DNA of 43,089 nt from Caulobacter sp. AP07 (GCF_000281955.1 NZ_AKKF01000182.1:1-43089); one strand, 5' to 3'. Numbered from the stretch's first letter, positions 1 through 8,832 are shown. Program-made: numbers and translations. Notes: a model not told the origin generated them from the letters alone.

Positions 1-885
1 GCCTGGCTGCATCGCCTGGCGCCGCATCCGGTGGCCTGGCCGGCGGCGGTGATCGAGGGGCTGGAGCGGCGCTGGAACCGTCCGGCGTTCAGCGACGGCC
101 GGCGTCGCCTGCTGGGTGTCGCGGTGGTCGTGGTCCTGGTCGGTTCGGCAGGGCTGCTGGGCGCGATCCTGCATGGACTGCTGGGCGGGAGCTGGCCGGG
201 TCTGGCGGTCATCGCCCTGATCGCGACGGTCGGCCTGGCCCAGCGCAGCCTGCACCAGCACGTCGCCGCCGTCCCGGCGCCGCTGCGGGCCGGCGACCTC
301 CCGACCGCCCGCGCGGCGGTCGGCATGATCGTCGGTCGCGACACCGCCGACCTCGACGCCGAGCAGATCGCCGCCGCCGCCCTGGAGAGCCTGGCCGAGA
401 GCTTCAACGACGGCGTGGTCGCGCCCGCCTTCTGGTTGCTGGTCGGCGGCTTGCCGGGCCTCTTCGCCTACAAGTGCGTCAACACCGCCGACAGCCTGAT
501 CGGCCACAGGGAGCCGCGCTGGCGGATGTTCGGCTGGGCCGCCGCGCGCACCGACGACCTGATGAACCTGATCCCCGCCCGCCTCGCCGGCGCCCTGATC
601 GTCCTGGCCGGAGGACGCGGCTGGCGGATCATGCGCCGCGACGCAGGCCTGCATGCTTCGCCCAACGCCGGCTGGCCCGAAGCCGCCATGGCCGGAGCCT
701 TGGGGGTCCAACTGGGCGGCGAGGCGCGCTATGACGGCGTCGCGACCGCGCGGCCGGTCTTCGGCGATGGTTCGCCGCCGGTGACCTCGGACCTCGAACG
801 CGGTCTCACCCTCTATCGCCGAGCCTGCATATTGCTGTGGCTGATTCCCCTGATGATCGGCCTCGTCGTCGGGCTCGCCCGATGA
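1..885 (+). CDS. cobD: Adenosylcobinamide-phosphate synthase CobD/CbiB (5' end outside window)
   Basis: Integral membrane enzyme that attaches aminopropanol (or its phosphate) to adenosylcobyric acid, a late step of cobalamin synthesis. The reading frame is open from base 1, and its first residues (AWLHRLAPHP) match the usual HPV-type N-terminal region of the family, so the true start lies upstream and the GTG at 31 is internal. Family marks seen: SFNDGVVAPAFW, the NTADSLIGH segment, and the RTDDLMNLIPARL stretch, with hydrophobic helices between. The stop overlaps a possible cobT start (ATGA at 882-885), which indicates one operon with cobT, cobS and the phosphatase-like gene. Function is confident; only the N-terminus is missing. 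Confidence 0.93.
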   Translation, partial: AWLHRLAPHPVAWPAAVIEGLERRWNRPAFSDGRRRLLGVAVVVVLVGSAGLLGAILHGLLGGSWPGLAVIALIATVGLAQRSLHQHVAAVPAPLRAGDLPTARAAVGMIVGRDTADLDAEQIAAAALESLAESFNDGVVAPAFWLLVGGLPGLFAYKCVNTADSLIGHREPRWRMFGWAAARTDDLMNLIPARLAGALIVLAGGRGWRIMRRDAGLHASPNAGWPEAAMAGALGVQLGGEARYDGVATARPVFGDGSPPVTSDLERGLTLYRRACILLWLIPLMIGLVVGLAR

Positions 886-914
886 TCCCTTCTTCGTCTA
901 TCCAGGACCTCGTC

Positions 915-1949
915 ATGACCGCCCTGCCGAACATCACGCCCGTCAGCGCCGCGCTCGAGCCGCTTCTGCGCGCCCGCCTCGACGGCAAGGCCAAGCCGCC
1001 CGGCTCGCTGGGCGTGATCGAGGACCTGGCGGTGCGGATCGGCCTGATCCAGAACCGCCTCGACCCGCGCATCGCCCGGACCGACCTCTATGTCTTCGCC
1101 GGCGACCACGGCCTGACCAGCGAAGGCGTCTCGGCCTATCCGTCCAGCGTCACCGCCGCCATGGTCGGCCTGTACCTCTCGGGCCGGTCCAGCGTCAGCG
1201 CCTTCGCCAAGGCCACCGGCGTCCAGGTGCACGTGGTCGACGCCGGGGTCGACGCCGACCTGCCGGCCCATCCCGACCTGATCGCCGCCAAGATCCGCCG
1301 CGGAACCCGCAACGCCGCCCGCGAGCCGGCCCTGACCCAGGACGAGGTCCTGCGGGCCATCGCCAAGGGCGTCGAGATCGCCATGTCGGCCGCCGCCGAC
1401 GGGGCCGACGTCATCGCCCTGGGCGAAATGGGCATCGGCAACAGCTCGTCGGCCGCGCTGATCATGCACCGCCTGGCGCCCGCGCCGCTGGACGATTGCG
1501 TGGGCCAGGGCACCGGTCACGGAGCCGACGGCATGGCCCGCAAGCGCGCCGGCGTCGCCCGCGCCGCCCAGCGCTCCGACGCCACCGCGCCCCTGGCCGT
1601 ACTGTGCGAATTCGGCGGCTGCGAGATCGCCATGATGGCCGGCGCCGTGCTGGGCGCGGCGTCGATGCGGCGGGTGGTGCTGATCGACGGCTTCATCAGC
1701 ACGGCGGCGGCCCTGGCGGCCGTGCGCCTGGCGCCGGACGCCCTCGACTACTGCGTCTTCGCCCACGGTTCGGCCGAGCGCGGCCATCCGCTGATGCTCC
1801 AGGCTCTGGGCGTCCGCCCCCTGCTGGACCTCGACCTGCGGCTGGGCGAAGGCACCGGCGCGGCCCTGGCCGCTCCGCTGCTGGTCGCCGCCGCCAATCT
1901 GCTGACCGACGTGGCCGACCTGGCCGAGGTCCTGGCCGGGCCCGGTTGA
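915..1949 (+). CDS. cobT: Nicotinate-nucleotide--dimethylbenzimidazole phosphoribosyltransferase CobT
   Basis: Transfers phosphoribose from nicotinate mononucleotide to dimethylbenzimidazole, giving alpha-ribazole phosphate, the lower-ligand precursor of cobalamin. The 344-residue product has the usual family length and shows KPPGSLG near the N-terminus, the GDHG segment, GEMGIGN followed by serines, and GTGHGADG. Start choice: ATG 915 has an AGGA-type ribosome site about 8 bases upstream and gives an N-terminus like other CobT proteins. ATG 882, which overlaps the cobD stop, is the alternative and adds 11 residues. The stop overlaps the cobS start by one base (TGATG), so translation is probably coupled along the operon. 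The family consensus GIGNTT reads GIGNSS here, a mild change. Confidence 0.93.
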   Translation: MTALPNITPVSAALEPLLRARLDGKAKPPGSLGVIEDLAVRIGLIQNRLDPRIARTDLYVFAGDHGLTSEGVSAYPSSVTAAMVGLYLSGRSSVSAFAKATGVQVHVVDAGVDADLPAHPDLIAAKIRRGTRNAAREPALTQDEVLRAIAKGVEIAMSAAADGADVIALGEMGIGNSSSAALIMHRLAPAPLDDCVGQGTGHGADGMARKRAGVARAAQRSDATAPLAVLCEFGGCEIAMMAGAVLGAASMRRVVLIDGFISTAAALAAVRLAPDALDYCVFAHGSAERGHPLMLQALGVRPLLDLDLRLGEGTGAALAAPLLVAAANLLTDVADLAEVLAGPG

Positions 1950-2707
1950 TGCCGCGCCAGCTCAAGCTGCTTCTTTGCGCCGTGCAGTTCCTGACCCGTC
2001 TGCCGGTCCCGTCCTTCGCCGATTTCGAACCGGCCTGGATCACCCGCGCCGCGCGTTATTTTCCGCTGGTCGGGACCTTGGTCGGCGGCGTCTGCGCCTT
2101 AGCGCTGCTGGCGGCGGGCCAGCTGTGGAGCGGCCCGCTGCCGGCCTTGCTGGCCGTCGCCGCGGGCGTGCTGATCACCGGCGGCTTTCACGAGGATGGC
2201 CTGGCCGACACGGCCGATGGCCTCGGCGGCGGCCAGACCGTGCAGCGTCGCCTGGAGATCATGAAGGACAGCCGGATCGGGACCTATGGCGTCCTGGCGC
2301 TGGGCCTGGTCCTGGCGATCAAGGTCGCCGCCTTGGCCCAACTGCCCCTGGCGACGGCCGCCCTCGCCCTGGTCGCCGCGCACGGCGCCGGGCGGAGCGC
2401 CGCGGTCGCGGTGATGATGTGGGGACCGCATGTCAGCGACCCGACCAGCGCCAAATACAAGCCGACGCCGGACGGCGTGCGGCCGCGCGAACTGCTGGTC
2501 GCCGCCGTGCTGGGCCTGTGGCCCCTGGCCTTGCTCGGCTGGCCGGGCCTGATCGGCGCCCTGGTCGGCGCCGTGCTGGCCATCCTGCTGGCCGCGGCGG
2601 CCCGGCGGTTGATCGGCGGCTATACCGGTGACGTCCTGGGCGGGATCGAACAGGTCTGCGAGCTCGGCGTGCTGCTGGGCGTGGCGGCCATGCTGGCGGC
2701 CCGATGA
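1949..2707 (+). CDS. cobS: Adenosylcobinamide-GDP ribazoletransferase CobS
   Basis: Membrane enzyme that joins adenosylcobinamide-GDP to alpha-ribazole(-phosphate), closing the nucleotide loop of cobalamin. The 252-residue protein has the N-terminal QFLTRLPVP segment, the acidic HEDGLADTADGLGGG motif thought to bind metal and substrate, KDSRIGTYG, and several hydrophobic helices, all as in the family. The ATG at 1949 shares its A with the cobT stop, and the TGA overlaps the next gene's ATG (ATGA at 2704-2707), so the gene sits inside a tightly coupled operon. Upstream in-frame codons exist, but they lie inside cobT in another frame and have no family similarity. Confidence 0.93.
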   Translation: MPRQLKLLLCAVQFLTRLPVPSFADFEPAWITRAARYFPLVGTLVGGVCALALLAAGQLWSGPLPALLAVAAGVLITGGFHEDGLADTADGLGGGQTVQRRLEIMKDSRIGTYGVLALGLVLAIKVAALAQLPLATAALALVAAHGAGRSAAVAVMMWGPHVSDPTSAKYKPTPDGVRPRELLVAAVLGLWPLALLGWPGLIGALVGAVLAILLAAAARRLIGGYTGDVLGGIEQVCELGVLLGVAAMLAAR

Positions 2708-3216
2708 CCCTGCTGGTCTGTCCGCTCAGCCAGGTGAAAGCGGCGCGCGCCCTGCACCGGCCTTCGCACCTGATCAGCCTGCTGTCCCCGGCCTCGCCGG
2801 TCGAGACCTGGCCGGCCTCCGGACCCGGAGAGGCCTGCCTGCGCCTGGCCTTTCACGACATCGCCGAGCCTCGGCCTGGACTGACCGCGCCCGACGCCGC
2901 CCTGGTCGACAGGCTGCTGACCTTCGCCGAGGCCTGGGACGGCGCCCGGCCGATGCTGATCCACTGCTGGGCCGGGGTCAGCCGCTCGACGGCGGCGGCC
3001 TTCATCATCGCCTGCCAGCGCGCGCCGGGACGCGCCGAGCAGGAGATCGCCCAGGCCCTGCGCGCCGCCGCGCCCTATGCGACGCCCAACCCGCTGCTGG
3101 TCAGCCTGGCCGACACAGCGCTGGGCCGCGATGGCCGGATGTCGACGGCGATCGCCGACATCGGCCGGGGCGCGGATGCGTTCGAGGGCGCGCTGTTCGC
3201 GCTGTCGCCGCGCTAG
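2704..3216 (+). CDS. Tyrosine-phosphatase-like protein in the cobalamin operon
   Basis: A 170-residue protein with a cysteine phosphatase signature, HCWAGVSRS, in which Cys88 and Arg94 form the CX5R loop of the dual-specificity/tyrosine phosphatase superfamily. A plausible general acid lies in HDIAEPRPG (residues 51-59). The start ATG overlaps the cobS stop, so it is translated with the cobalamin genes. The substrate cannot be read from the sequence. One possibility is the missing alpha-ribazole-phosphate phosphatase (CobC) activity, since no CobC homologue is seen in the visible part of the operon; that is inference. Otherwise it may be a protein or small-molecule phosphatase. The gene ends before an inverted pair of REP-like repeats. 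Confidence 0.82.
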   Translation: MTLLVCPLSQVKAARALHRPSHLISLLSPASPVETWPASGPGEACLRLAFHDIAEPRPGLTAPDAALVDRLLTFAEAWDGARPMLIHCWAGVSRSTAAAFIIACQRAPGRAEQEIAQALRAAAPYATPNPLLVSLADTALGRDGRMSTAIADIGRGADAFEGALFALSPR

Positions 3217-3238
3217 AATTCGGCGGCAAGGCCCCCTC

Positions 3239-3328
3239 CGGCCCTCCGGGCCACCTCCCCCAGAGGGGGAGGATCTAGGCCGCGCTCGCCCAGATGCTCC
3301 CCCTCTGGGGGAGCTGTCGCGGAGCGAC
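3239..3328. repeat. REP-like inverted pair A (two units)
   Basis: Two units face each other between the convergent phosphatase-like and GH15 genes. Unit one is a GGCCC-tcc-GGGCC hairpin (3240-3252) followed by CCTCCCCC-aga-GGGGGAGG (3254-3272). Unit two is GCTCCCCC-tct-GGGGGAGC (3296-3314) followed by GTCGC-gga-GCGAC (3316-3328). Every stem is perfect with a three-base loop. Related units occur at 8795, 20921 and 42979. Confidence 0.85.
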
Positions 3329-3350
3329 TGAGGGGGTCTTCGCCAGCGGC

Positions 3351-5693
3351 CTATCGCCCATACCGCGCCGCCACCGGCGCATAGCTGTCCCACACCTGGC
3401 CGTCGCTGACCGAGCGCAGCAGCTTGACGTACTCGGCGTGCGACCAGGCCAGCGGCGTGGCGGAGTCCGTGCCCTCGCCACGCGCGTAGCCGTGCGGGTT
3501 GGGGCCGATGCCGTCCCAGACCTGTTCGGGGATCAGCAGGCCGTCGTTGGCGAACAGTTCCATGGCCTTGACGTAGCGCTCGCGGATCGCCTTGACCGCC
3601 GCCGGGTCGGGCTTGCCCTTCACCCCGGCCAGGGCCAGTTCGTAATGGCCGCGCTCGCCGGTGAAGATCGGCCACACGCGGCCGCGCTGGCCGGGGGTCA
3701 TCTTGCCACCGACGCCATAGTTGGCGCCGGTCTGGGCGTCTTCGCCATAGCCGTCGACGTCATAGCGCCGCCAGCCCGGGAACTCGCCCTCGACGCCCGG
3801 GAACTTGAAGTCGTAGCGCACGCGGTAGAGGTCGGGCCGGATGGTGTCGTCCATCTCGGGCAGGCTGGCGACGATGCGCGGATCGTCGGCCCGGCGCACG
3901 CCGTAGCGCACCAGCTCCAGGAAGCCGCCATCGACCACCTGGTCCTCCGGCGGCGCGATCTGGCCGTTGGCGGCGTCGATCAGGCCGTGGTCGTTGGGGT
4001 CCTCGTTCTTGTTGAGGCGCACGAAGTACTGGCCGTCGCCGAACGCCCCCTTGGTGGTGAACATCCGCGCCTCGACCTTGGCCGAATAGGCGTCGGCGGT
4101 CTGGCGATAGCGGGCCGCGCCGGCCGCGTCGCCGGCCAGCTGCGCGATGTCGCCGGCCACGACCAGGCCGGCGATGGTCGCCGCCGTGGTCGACGGCGAA
4201 TAGCCGCCCTGCTCTTCCCAGCGTTCCTGCTGGGTGTAGGGCGGCCTGATGGTCTCATGGTTCCAGCCCACCCCGACCTTGCCGCCGTCGACCAGGAAGT
4301 CGGCCGCCGGCTTGATCATCCTGCCGTAATAGGCCTTCAGGTCGGCCTCGGGCAGCCAGCCCAGCTTCCACAGCTTCCAGCCCAGCATGATCGGCATGGC
4401 GGTCTGGTCGAGCTGCACCCCGACCCATTCGGTGGTGCCGTCCACCCAGGTCTTCTGCAGGAACCAGCCGCCGACCCCGGTGTTGCCCGGCGTGGTCGCC
4501 TTGACCTGGACCTGCGGCAGGTAGTGGAAGGCGGCCAGCGGGGTGTCCTTGTCGCCCAGGGCCGCCAGGGCCATGGCGCACTGGTAGAAGTCGCGCGGCC
4601 AGACGGCCTTGTAGCCAGTCGAGGGCTTGGAGGCGTCGACCGTGTCGCCCCACGGGTTGGACAGCGAAGCGATCAGGGCGCCGGCATAGGTGCGGTCCTC
4701 CTGCACCTTCAGCATCAGGGCGCTGGCCTGGACCAGCTTGCCGCCGTCCTCCGACGCTTCGCGCAGGCGGGGCAGCTGCGTCAGCGAGGCCAGATAGTCT
4801 TCCCAGCCGACGCGGTCGCCCTCGCCGTTGTAGCGGGCCAGGACCTCGTCATAGCCGGTCTTCAGCGTGGCCGAGGCGACCTGGTCGGCGGCGGTCGCGT
4901 CGCCGCCGAAGCCGATGGCCAGGTCGTAGGTCGTCTCGCCGGAGGCCTGCTCGGGCAATTGGGCGGTCAGGACGATGGCGCCGCGCTTGTCGCCGGTGGA
5001 GGCCCCGCCGGCCAGCTTGCCGCCCTTCAGCGGGACCAGGGCGTCGTTGTCGACCAGGTCGGACACCGTTGCCGCGACGAACGGCCGGGCGCCCTTCAGG
5101 CTGAGGAACGCCTTGCCCTCGTTGGCGGTCAGGGCCGCCGCAGAGGCGCCGCCCGCGTCGCCGCCGCCGGTGTTGGCCATGTGCGGCTCCAGCACCAGGA
5201 ACGGCGTGATCGGGCCCTTCAGGGCGCGGACGGTGACCCGCACGAACAGGGCGTTGCGATCGGGATCGGTGAAGATCCGCTTCTCGATCTCGAAGCGCCC
5301 CAGCTTGTCGGTGGTGGTGACCTTGTAGGCGGGCGACAGCGGACGGCCGGCGGCGTCGACGTGCAGGTATTGGGTCCTGGTGGTGGTGTCGGTCCCCTCG
5401 ACGGCCAGGCCGGTCGCGGTCTTCACCGCCACGCGCATCTGCTTGATCTGGGCCTCGTGGATCAGGCCGTACATGGTCTCGGTCAGCATGCCGTCGGCGA
5501 TCGAGAACCACACCTTGGACACCGCGCCCGTCGGGCCGCCATCCTTGTAGGCGCCGTCGACATAGGCCTCGTAGGACGCGCCGACCCCGGTCTTGGCGGC
5601 ATAGGCCCAGGTGGTCGGGCTCTCGGCGTGGGCGGCGGCTCCCAGGGCGGTCGCGGCCACGGAGGCCAGGGCGAGAATCTTCAGGCAACGCAT
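3351..5693 (-). CDS. Glucan 1,4-alpha-glucosidase (GH15 glucoamylase), exported
   Basis: Releases glucose from the non-reducing ends of maltodextrins or starch. The 780-residue protein begins with a clear signal peptide ending AAAHA-ES, so it should act in the periplasm or outside. The N-terminal beta-rich domain (about residues 25-300) and C-terminal helical catalytic domain follow the bacterial GH15 plan. Catalytic marks: QERWEEQGGYSPST near residue 490 holds the expected general acid, and IPEQVWD near residue 720 the general base; WPRDFYQ is also typical. It starts 42 bases after the transporter gene with a GAGG ribosome site, so the two are probably co-transcribed. In this context it completes the conversion of imported maltodextrins to glucose. 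Glucodextranase specificity cannot be excluded. Confidence 0.9.
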   Translation of the reverse strand: MRCLKILALASVAATALGAAAHAESPTTWAYAAKTGVGASYEAYVDGAYKDGGPTGAVSKVWFSIADGMLTETMYGLIHEAQIKQMRVAVKTATGLAVEGTDTTTRTQYLHVDAAGRPLSPAYKVTTTDKLGRFEIEKRIFTDPDRNALFVRVTVRALKGPITPFLVLEPHMANTGGGDAGGASAAALTANEGKAFLSLKGARPFVAATVSDLVDNDALVPLKGGKLAGGASTGDKRGAIVLTAQLPEQASGETTYDLAIGFGGDATAADQVASATLKTGYDEVLARYNGEGDRVGWEDYLASLTQLPRLREASEDGGKLVQASALMLKVQEDRTYAGALIASLSNPWGDTVDASKPSTGYKAVWPRDFYQCAMALAALGDKDTPLAAFHYLPQVQVKATTPGNTGVGGWFLQKTWVDGTTEWVGVQLDQTAMPIMLGWKLWKLGWLPEADLKAYYGRMIKPAADFLVDGGKVGVGWNHETIRPPYTQQERWEEQGGYSPSTTAATIAGLVVAGDIAQLAGDAAGAARYRQTADAYSAKVEARMFTTKGAFGDGQYFVRLNKNEDPNDHGLIDAANGQIAPPEDQVVDGGFLELVRYGVRRADDPRIVASLPEMDDTIRPDLYRVRYDFKFPGVEGEFPGWRRYDVDGYGEDAQTGANYGVGGKMTPGQRGRVWPIFTGERGHYELALAGVKGKPDPAAVKAIRERYVKAMELFANDGLLIPEQVWDGIGPNPHGYARGEGTDSATPLAWSHAEYVKLLRSVSDGQVWDSYAPVAARYGR

Positions 5694-5735
5694 GGAATTA
5701 CCTCGTGAAAGGATCGATGTCCTGGCGGACGGATG

Positions 5736-7277
5736 TCAGGTCTTGGATAGCGCCTTGGGCTCGCCCGGGTCGTCGACGGCGAACACGCAGAGGGCGGCGG
5801 CGAACATCGCGGCCGCGCCCACCACCAGGGCCCAGATCGACGCCCCGCCGAAGAAGGTCTTGACCAACAGGCCCAGGATCGTCGCGGCCAGCAGCTGCGG
5901 GATGACGATGAAGAAATTGAAGATGCCCATATAGACGCCCATCTTCCGGGCCGGCAGCGCGCCGGACAGGATCGAGTACGGGGCCGACAGGATCGAGGAC
6001 CAGGCGAAGCCGACGCCGACCATCGGGATCCACAGCAGGACGGGGTCGCGGATGAACGGGAAGCTCAGCAGGCCAAGGCCGCCCAGGCTCAGGCAGATGA
6101 CGTGGCTCAACCGGCGGCTGGTGGCGCGGGCGATCAGCGGGATCAGCAGGGCGGCGATCGCCGCGACGCCGTTATAGGCGGCGAACAGCACCCCCACCCA
6201 GTCGGCGCCGTCGTTATAGGCCCGGGAGGCGGTGTCGGTGGTGTGGTAGTGGTGGGCGGTGACCGCCGAGGTGGTGTAGATCCACATGGCGAACAGGCCA
6301 AACCACGAGAAGAACTGCACCACCGCCAGCTGCTTCATGGTGGCGGGCATGCGGAACAGGTCCTCGATGATCTCCGCGAAGCCCCCAGAGAAGCCGCGCC
6401 GCGTCGCCCCGTTCCGCTTCAACGCCGCGGCCGCCAGCTGGGCCAGGCCGAAGCCGCCGACCAGGGCGGCCAGAACGTAGAGCTCCTTCTCCAGCTTCAG
6501 CGCCGCGATGCCGGCGACCAGGACCAGGCCGATCGCCGTCCACAGCGCGCCGCCCAGGACGTAGGCCCTGGCGGTGCGGCCCGCGCCGGCGTCCGCCGCC
6601 GGTTCCGGCTCGCCCTTGCGCGCCCGGTCGGCCGCCTCGAAGGCCGCGAGCTGGTCGGGGCTGTATTCGCGGGTCGTGAACACGGTCCACAGCACCGAAA
6701 GCAGCAGGCCCGCGCCGCCGACGTAGAAGGCCATGCGCACCGAAGGCGGCACGCCGCCGGCGGGCGCGACGTTGCTGACCGAGAACCAGTGGGTCAGCAT
6801 CCACGGCAGGGCCGAGGCCAGGACCGCGCCCAGCCCGATGAAGAAGCTCTGCATGGCGTAGCCGGTGGTGCGCTGCTCGTCAGGCAGGTTGTCGCCGACG
6901 AAGGCGCGGAACGGCTCCATGGTGATGTTGATCGAGGCGTCCATGATCCACAGCGCCGAGGCGGCGATCCACAGCGCCGGGGCGTTGGGCATGACCACCA
7001 GCGCGGCCGTGGTCGCCAGCGCGCCCCAGAGGAAATAGGGCCGCCGACGGCCGAGCCGCCCCCAGGTGCGGTCGCTGAGATAGCCGATGATCGGCTGGAC
7101 CAGCAGGCCGGTGGCCGGCGCCGCGATCCACAGGATCGCCAGGTCGTCGACATTGGCGCCGAGGGTCTGGAAGATGCGGCTGGTGTTGGCGTTCTGCAGG
7201 CCAAAGCCGATCTGGATCCCGAAGAACCCGAAGCACATGTTCCAGATCTGGAAGAAGTTCAGCCGGGTCCTGGTCAT
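5736..7277 (-). CDS. malY: MFS sugar transporter, SLC45/MalY-like
   Basis: Inner-membrane transporter of about 12 helices, 513 residues, probably moving maltose or glucose into the cytoplasm with protons. It carries the SLC45/GPH-type cytoplasmic motif GYLSDRTWGRLGRRRP after the second helix and a charged central loop (EPEPAADAGAGRT region). ATG 7277 is chosen because AGGGGGAG lies just upstream and the protein then begins MTRTRLNFFQIWNMC, typical of the family; a longer frame to 7322 adds only Arg-rich residues. It is divergent from the LacI regulator gene and heads a two-gene unit with the GH15 enzyme. The symbol rests on matching gene order with the Caulobacter crescentus maltose locus, not on an alignment. 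Confidence 0.85.
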   Translation of the reverse strand: MTRTRLNFFQIWNMCFGFFGIQIGFGLQNANTSRIFQTLGANVDDLAILWIAAPATGLLVQPIIGYLSDRTWGRLGRRRPYFLWGALATTAALVVMPNAPALWIAASALWIMDASINITMEPFRAFVGDNLPDEQRTTGYAMQSFFIGLGAVLASALPWMLTHWFSVSNVAPAGGVPPSVRMAFYVGGAGLLLSVLWTVFTTREYSPDQLAAFEAADRARKGEPEPAADAGAGRTARAYVLGGALWTAIGLVLVAGIAALKLEKELYVLAALVGGFGLAQLAAAALKRNGATRRGFSGGFAEIIEDLFRMPATMKQLAVVQFFSWFGLFAMWIYTTSAVTAHHYHTTDTASRAYNDGADWVGVLFAAYNGVAAIAALLIPLIARATSRRLSHVICLSLGGLGLLSFPFIRDPVLLWIPMVGVGFAWSSILSAPYSILSGALPARKMGVYMGIFNFFIVIPQLLAATILGLLVKTFFGGASIWALVVGAAAMFAAALCVFAVDDPGEPKALSKT

Positions 7278-7718
7278 CGCTCCCCCTGGTCGACGCCTCG
7301 TTGAACCGAAGCGGTTGCGCAAATTTTTTCAGCGCCTTGTCACGACGCATTTGCGCATGAGGGACGGTGGTTCGCAACGAAGTTTTTCCGTCACAGCAAG
7401 GAAATACCGGTCCATTTGGCCCACCTCGCGGACTCCCTAGGTTCCGAAAGATCAAGCCTCATAGGGTTTTGCGCTTCCAGAATTGCCAGTTATTTGCAGT
7501 AATTTTCAAGACCTTCACATTCGACCAACGAACGCCAGGGCCCGGTTGACGGCCGCGCGCGCCATTCGACCAACGCCTCCGCCCCGGATGCGAACGCGGT
7601 GACTTCCGCAGGCCCCTTCCGAACGGCCAAGCCTGGCACTTGCCAATCACCGCGCGCGATGCGTTAAGAAGCCTCTGAAAAGGTTTGCGACAAAGTTTGC
7701 ATTCGAGGCGGGGGCAAG
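7278..7718. promoter_or_regulatory. Divergent control region between malY and malI (441 bp)
   Basis: No gene is supported here. Its AT-rich parts contain several TTGC-type elements: TTGCGCAA palindrome at 7315-7322, TTTGCGCAT at 7350-7358, ATTTGCAGTAATTT at 7492-7505 (the same 14 bases recur at 12521-12534 upstream of the receptor gene), and TTTGCGACAAAG with TTTGCA at 7684-7701 just before the regulator start. These are reasonable operators for the LacI-family protein. Two 13-base direct repeats also lie here (7518 and 7563). Confidence 0.6.
7518..7575 (+). repeat. 13-bp direct repeat, two copies 45 bp apart
   Basis: CATTCGACCAACG occurs at 7518-7530 and again, exactly, at 7563-7575. A spacing of 45 bases is close to four helical turns. 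The core TTCGACC recurs at 12424-12430 and, inverted, at 12321-12327 in the control region of the amylase and receptor genes, so it may be a second regulator's site. Confidence 0.6.
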
Positions 7719-8732
7719 GTGAGCAAGGGCGCGACGCGGCTTGAGGATCTGGCCAAACTGGCCGGCGTGTCGATCTCCACGGCGTCGCGGGCGCTCAACG
7801 ACAGCCCGGCCGTCAACACCCGCACCAAGCAGCTGATCTGGAAGCTGGCGCGGGAGATGGACTATCCGTTCCGCCGCTACATGCCGGCCGGCCCCATCGG
7901 CGCCGAGGGCACCATCGCCATCGTCGTGCCGCGCCCGCAGGGCCGCGAGGGACGCCTGTCCGACCCGTTCTTCCTGGAACTGCTGGCCGGCGTCGGCGAG
8001 GCGGCGCGCGAGCGCGGCTGCGACCTGGTCATCAGCCACGTGGCCCCCACCAGCTTCGAGGACCTGTCGGTGGCCATGACCACCAGCCGGGCCGACGGGG
8101 TGATCTTCCTGGGCCAGAGCTGGCTGCACACCGCCTTCAACCGCCTGGCCGAAACCGAGGGCCGCTTCGTGGTCTGGGGCGCGCAGCTTCCGGACCAGGA
8201 CTACTGTTCGGTGGGCTCGGACAACCCATTGGGGGCCAAGCGCGCGACGCTGCACCTGGCCCGCCTGGGCCGCAAGCGCATCGTCTTCCTGGGCGACACC
8301 GAGGCTCCCGAGGCCATGCAGCGCCACCGCGGCTATCTCGACGCCGTCGAGCAGTTCGGCCTCGGCGTCGATCCCGAACTGATCGTGCCGGCCCATTTCG
8401 AGGTGGAGTCCGCCGAGGCCAGCGTCGACTCGCTGATCCAGCGCGGCGTGAAGTTCGACGGCGTGGTCGCCGCCTCCGACCTGATCGCCCTGGGCGCCAT
8501 CCGCGCCCTGCAGCACGCGGGCCTGTCGGCGCCGCGCGACGTCTCGGTGATCGGCTATGACGACGTGCCGTTCGCGCGCTATTCCAGCCCAGCGCTCAGC
8601 ACCATCTCGCAGGACACCGCCAAGGCGGGCCGACTGATGGTGTCCAAGCTGCTGGACGCCAGCGGCCAGGGGGCCAGCCGCTCGGAACGGGTGCCGACGG
8701 ACCTGATCATTCGGGAGTCGTGCGGGGGGTAG
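7719..8732 (+). CDS. malI: LacI-family transcriptional regulator, MalI-like
   Basis: A 337-residue repressor with an N-terminal helix-turn-helix (TRLEDLAKLAGVSISTASRAL, about residues 7-27) and hinge, followed by a periplasmic-binding-protein-like sugar-sensing domain to the C-terminus. The GTG start at 7719 follows a purine-rich GGCGGGGGCAAG stretch, and the product begins as LacI proteins do. It sits between the transporter/GH15 unit and the GH13 genes. It probably represses the whole maltose module through the TTTGCA-type sites in both divergent intergenic regions, and perhaps itself through sites 18-35 bases before its start. Maltose as inducer is inferred from context. The gene is convergent with the alpha-glucosidase, with a REP-like unit between. 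Confidence 0.88.
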   Translation: MSKGATRLEDLAKLAGVSISTASRALNDSPAVNTRTKQLIWKLAREMDYPFRRYMPAGPIGAEGTIAIVVPRPQGREGRLSDPFFLELLAGVGEAARERGCDLVISHVAPTSFEDLSVAMTTSRADGVIFLGQSWLHTAFNRLAETEGRFVVWGAQLPDQDYCSVGSDNPLGAKRATLHLARLGRKRIVFLGDTEAPEAMQRHRGYLDAVEQFGLGVDPELIVPAHFEVESAEASVDSLIQRGVKFDGVVAASDLIALGAIRALQHAGLSAPRDVSVIGYDDVPFARYSSPALSTISQDTAKAGRLMVSKLLDASGQGASRSERVPTDLIIRESCGG

Positions 8733-8794
8733 GATCGGGGGAGTGGTCGGACGTCGACCACAACCCAGGTCGACTTTCCTAGAACTCCCCCCAC

Positions 8795-8830
8795 CGATCG
8801 CTTCGCGATCGCCTCCCCCACTGGGGGAGG
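8795..8830. repeat. REP-like unit B
   Basis: A CGATCGC-ttc-GCGATCG hairpin (8795-8811) is followed directly by CCTCCCCC-act-GGGGGAGG (8812-8830). It lies between the 3' ends of malI and the alpha-glucosidase. Just upstream, a separate inverted repeat GTGGTCG/CGACCAC (8743-8761) may help terminate malI. The first hairpin has the same arms as the copy at 43069-43085. Confidence 0.82.
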
Positions 8831-8832
8831 CC

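Noticed and set aside
1..900. Cobalamin riboswitch for the cob operon
   Set aside because: The operon start is outside the window, and no B12-box-like sequence is visible in the part shown.
3294..5708. Long plus-strand frame opposite the GH15 gene
   Set aside because: Composition is typical antisense shadow (Val/Gly/Arg/His-rich), with no domains, while the minus strand has a full GH15 enzyme with signal peptide.
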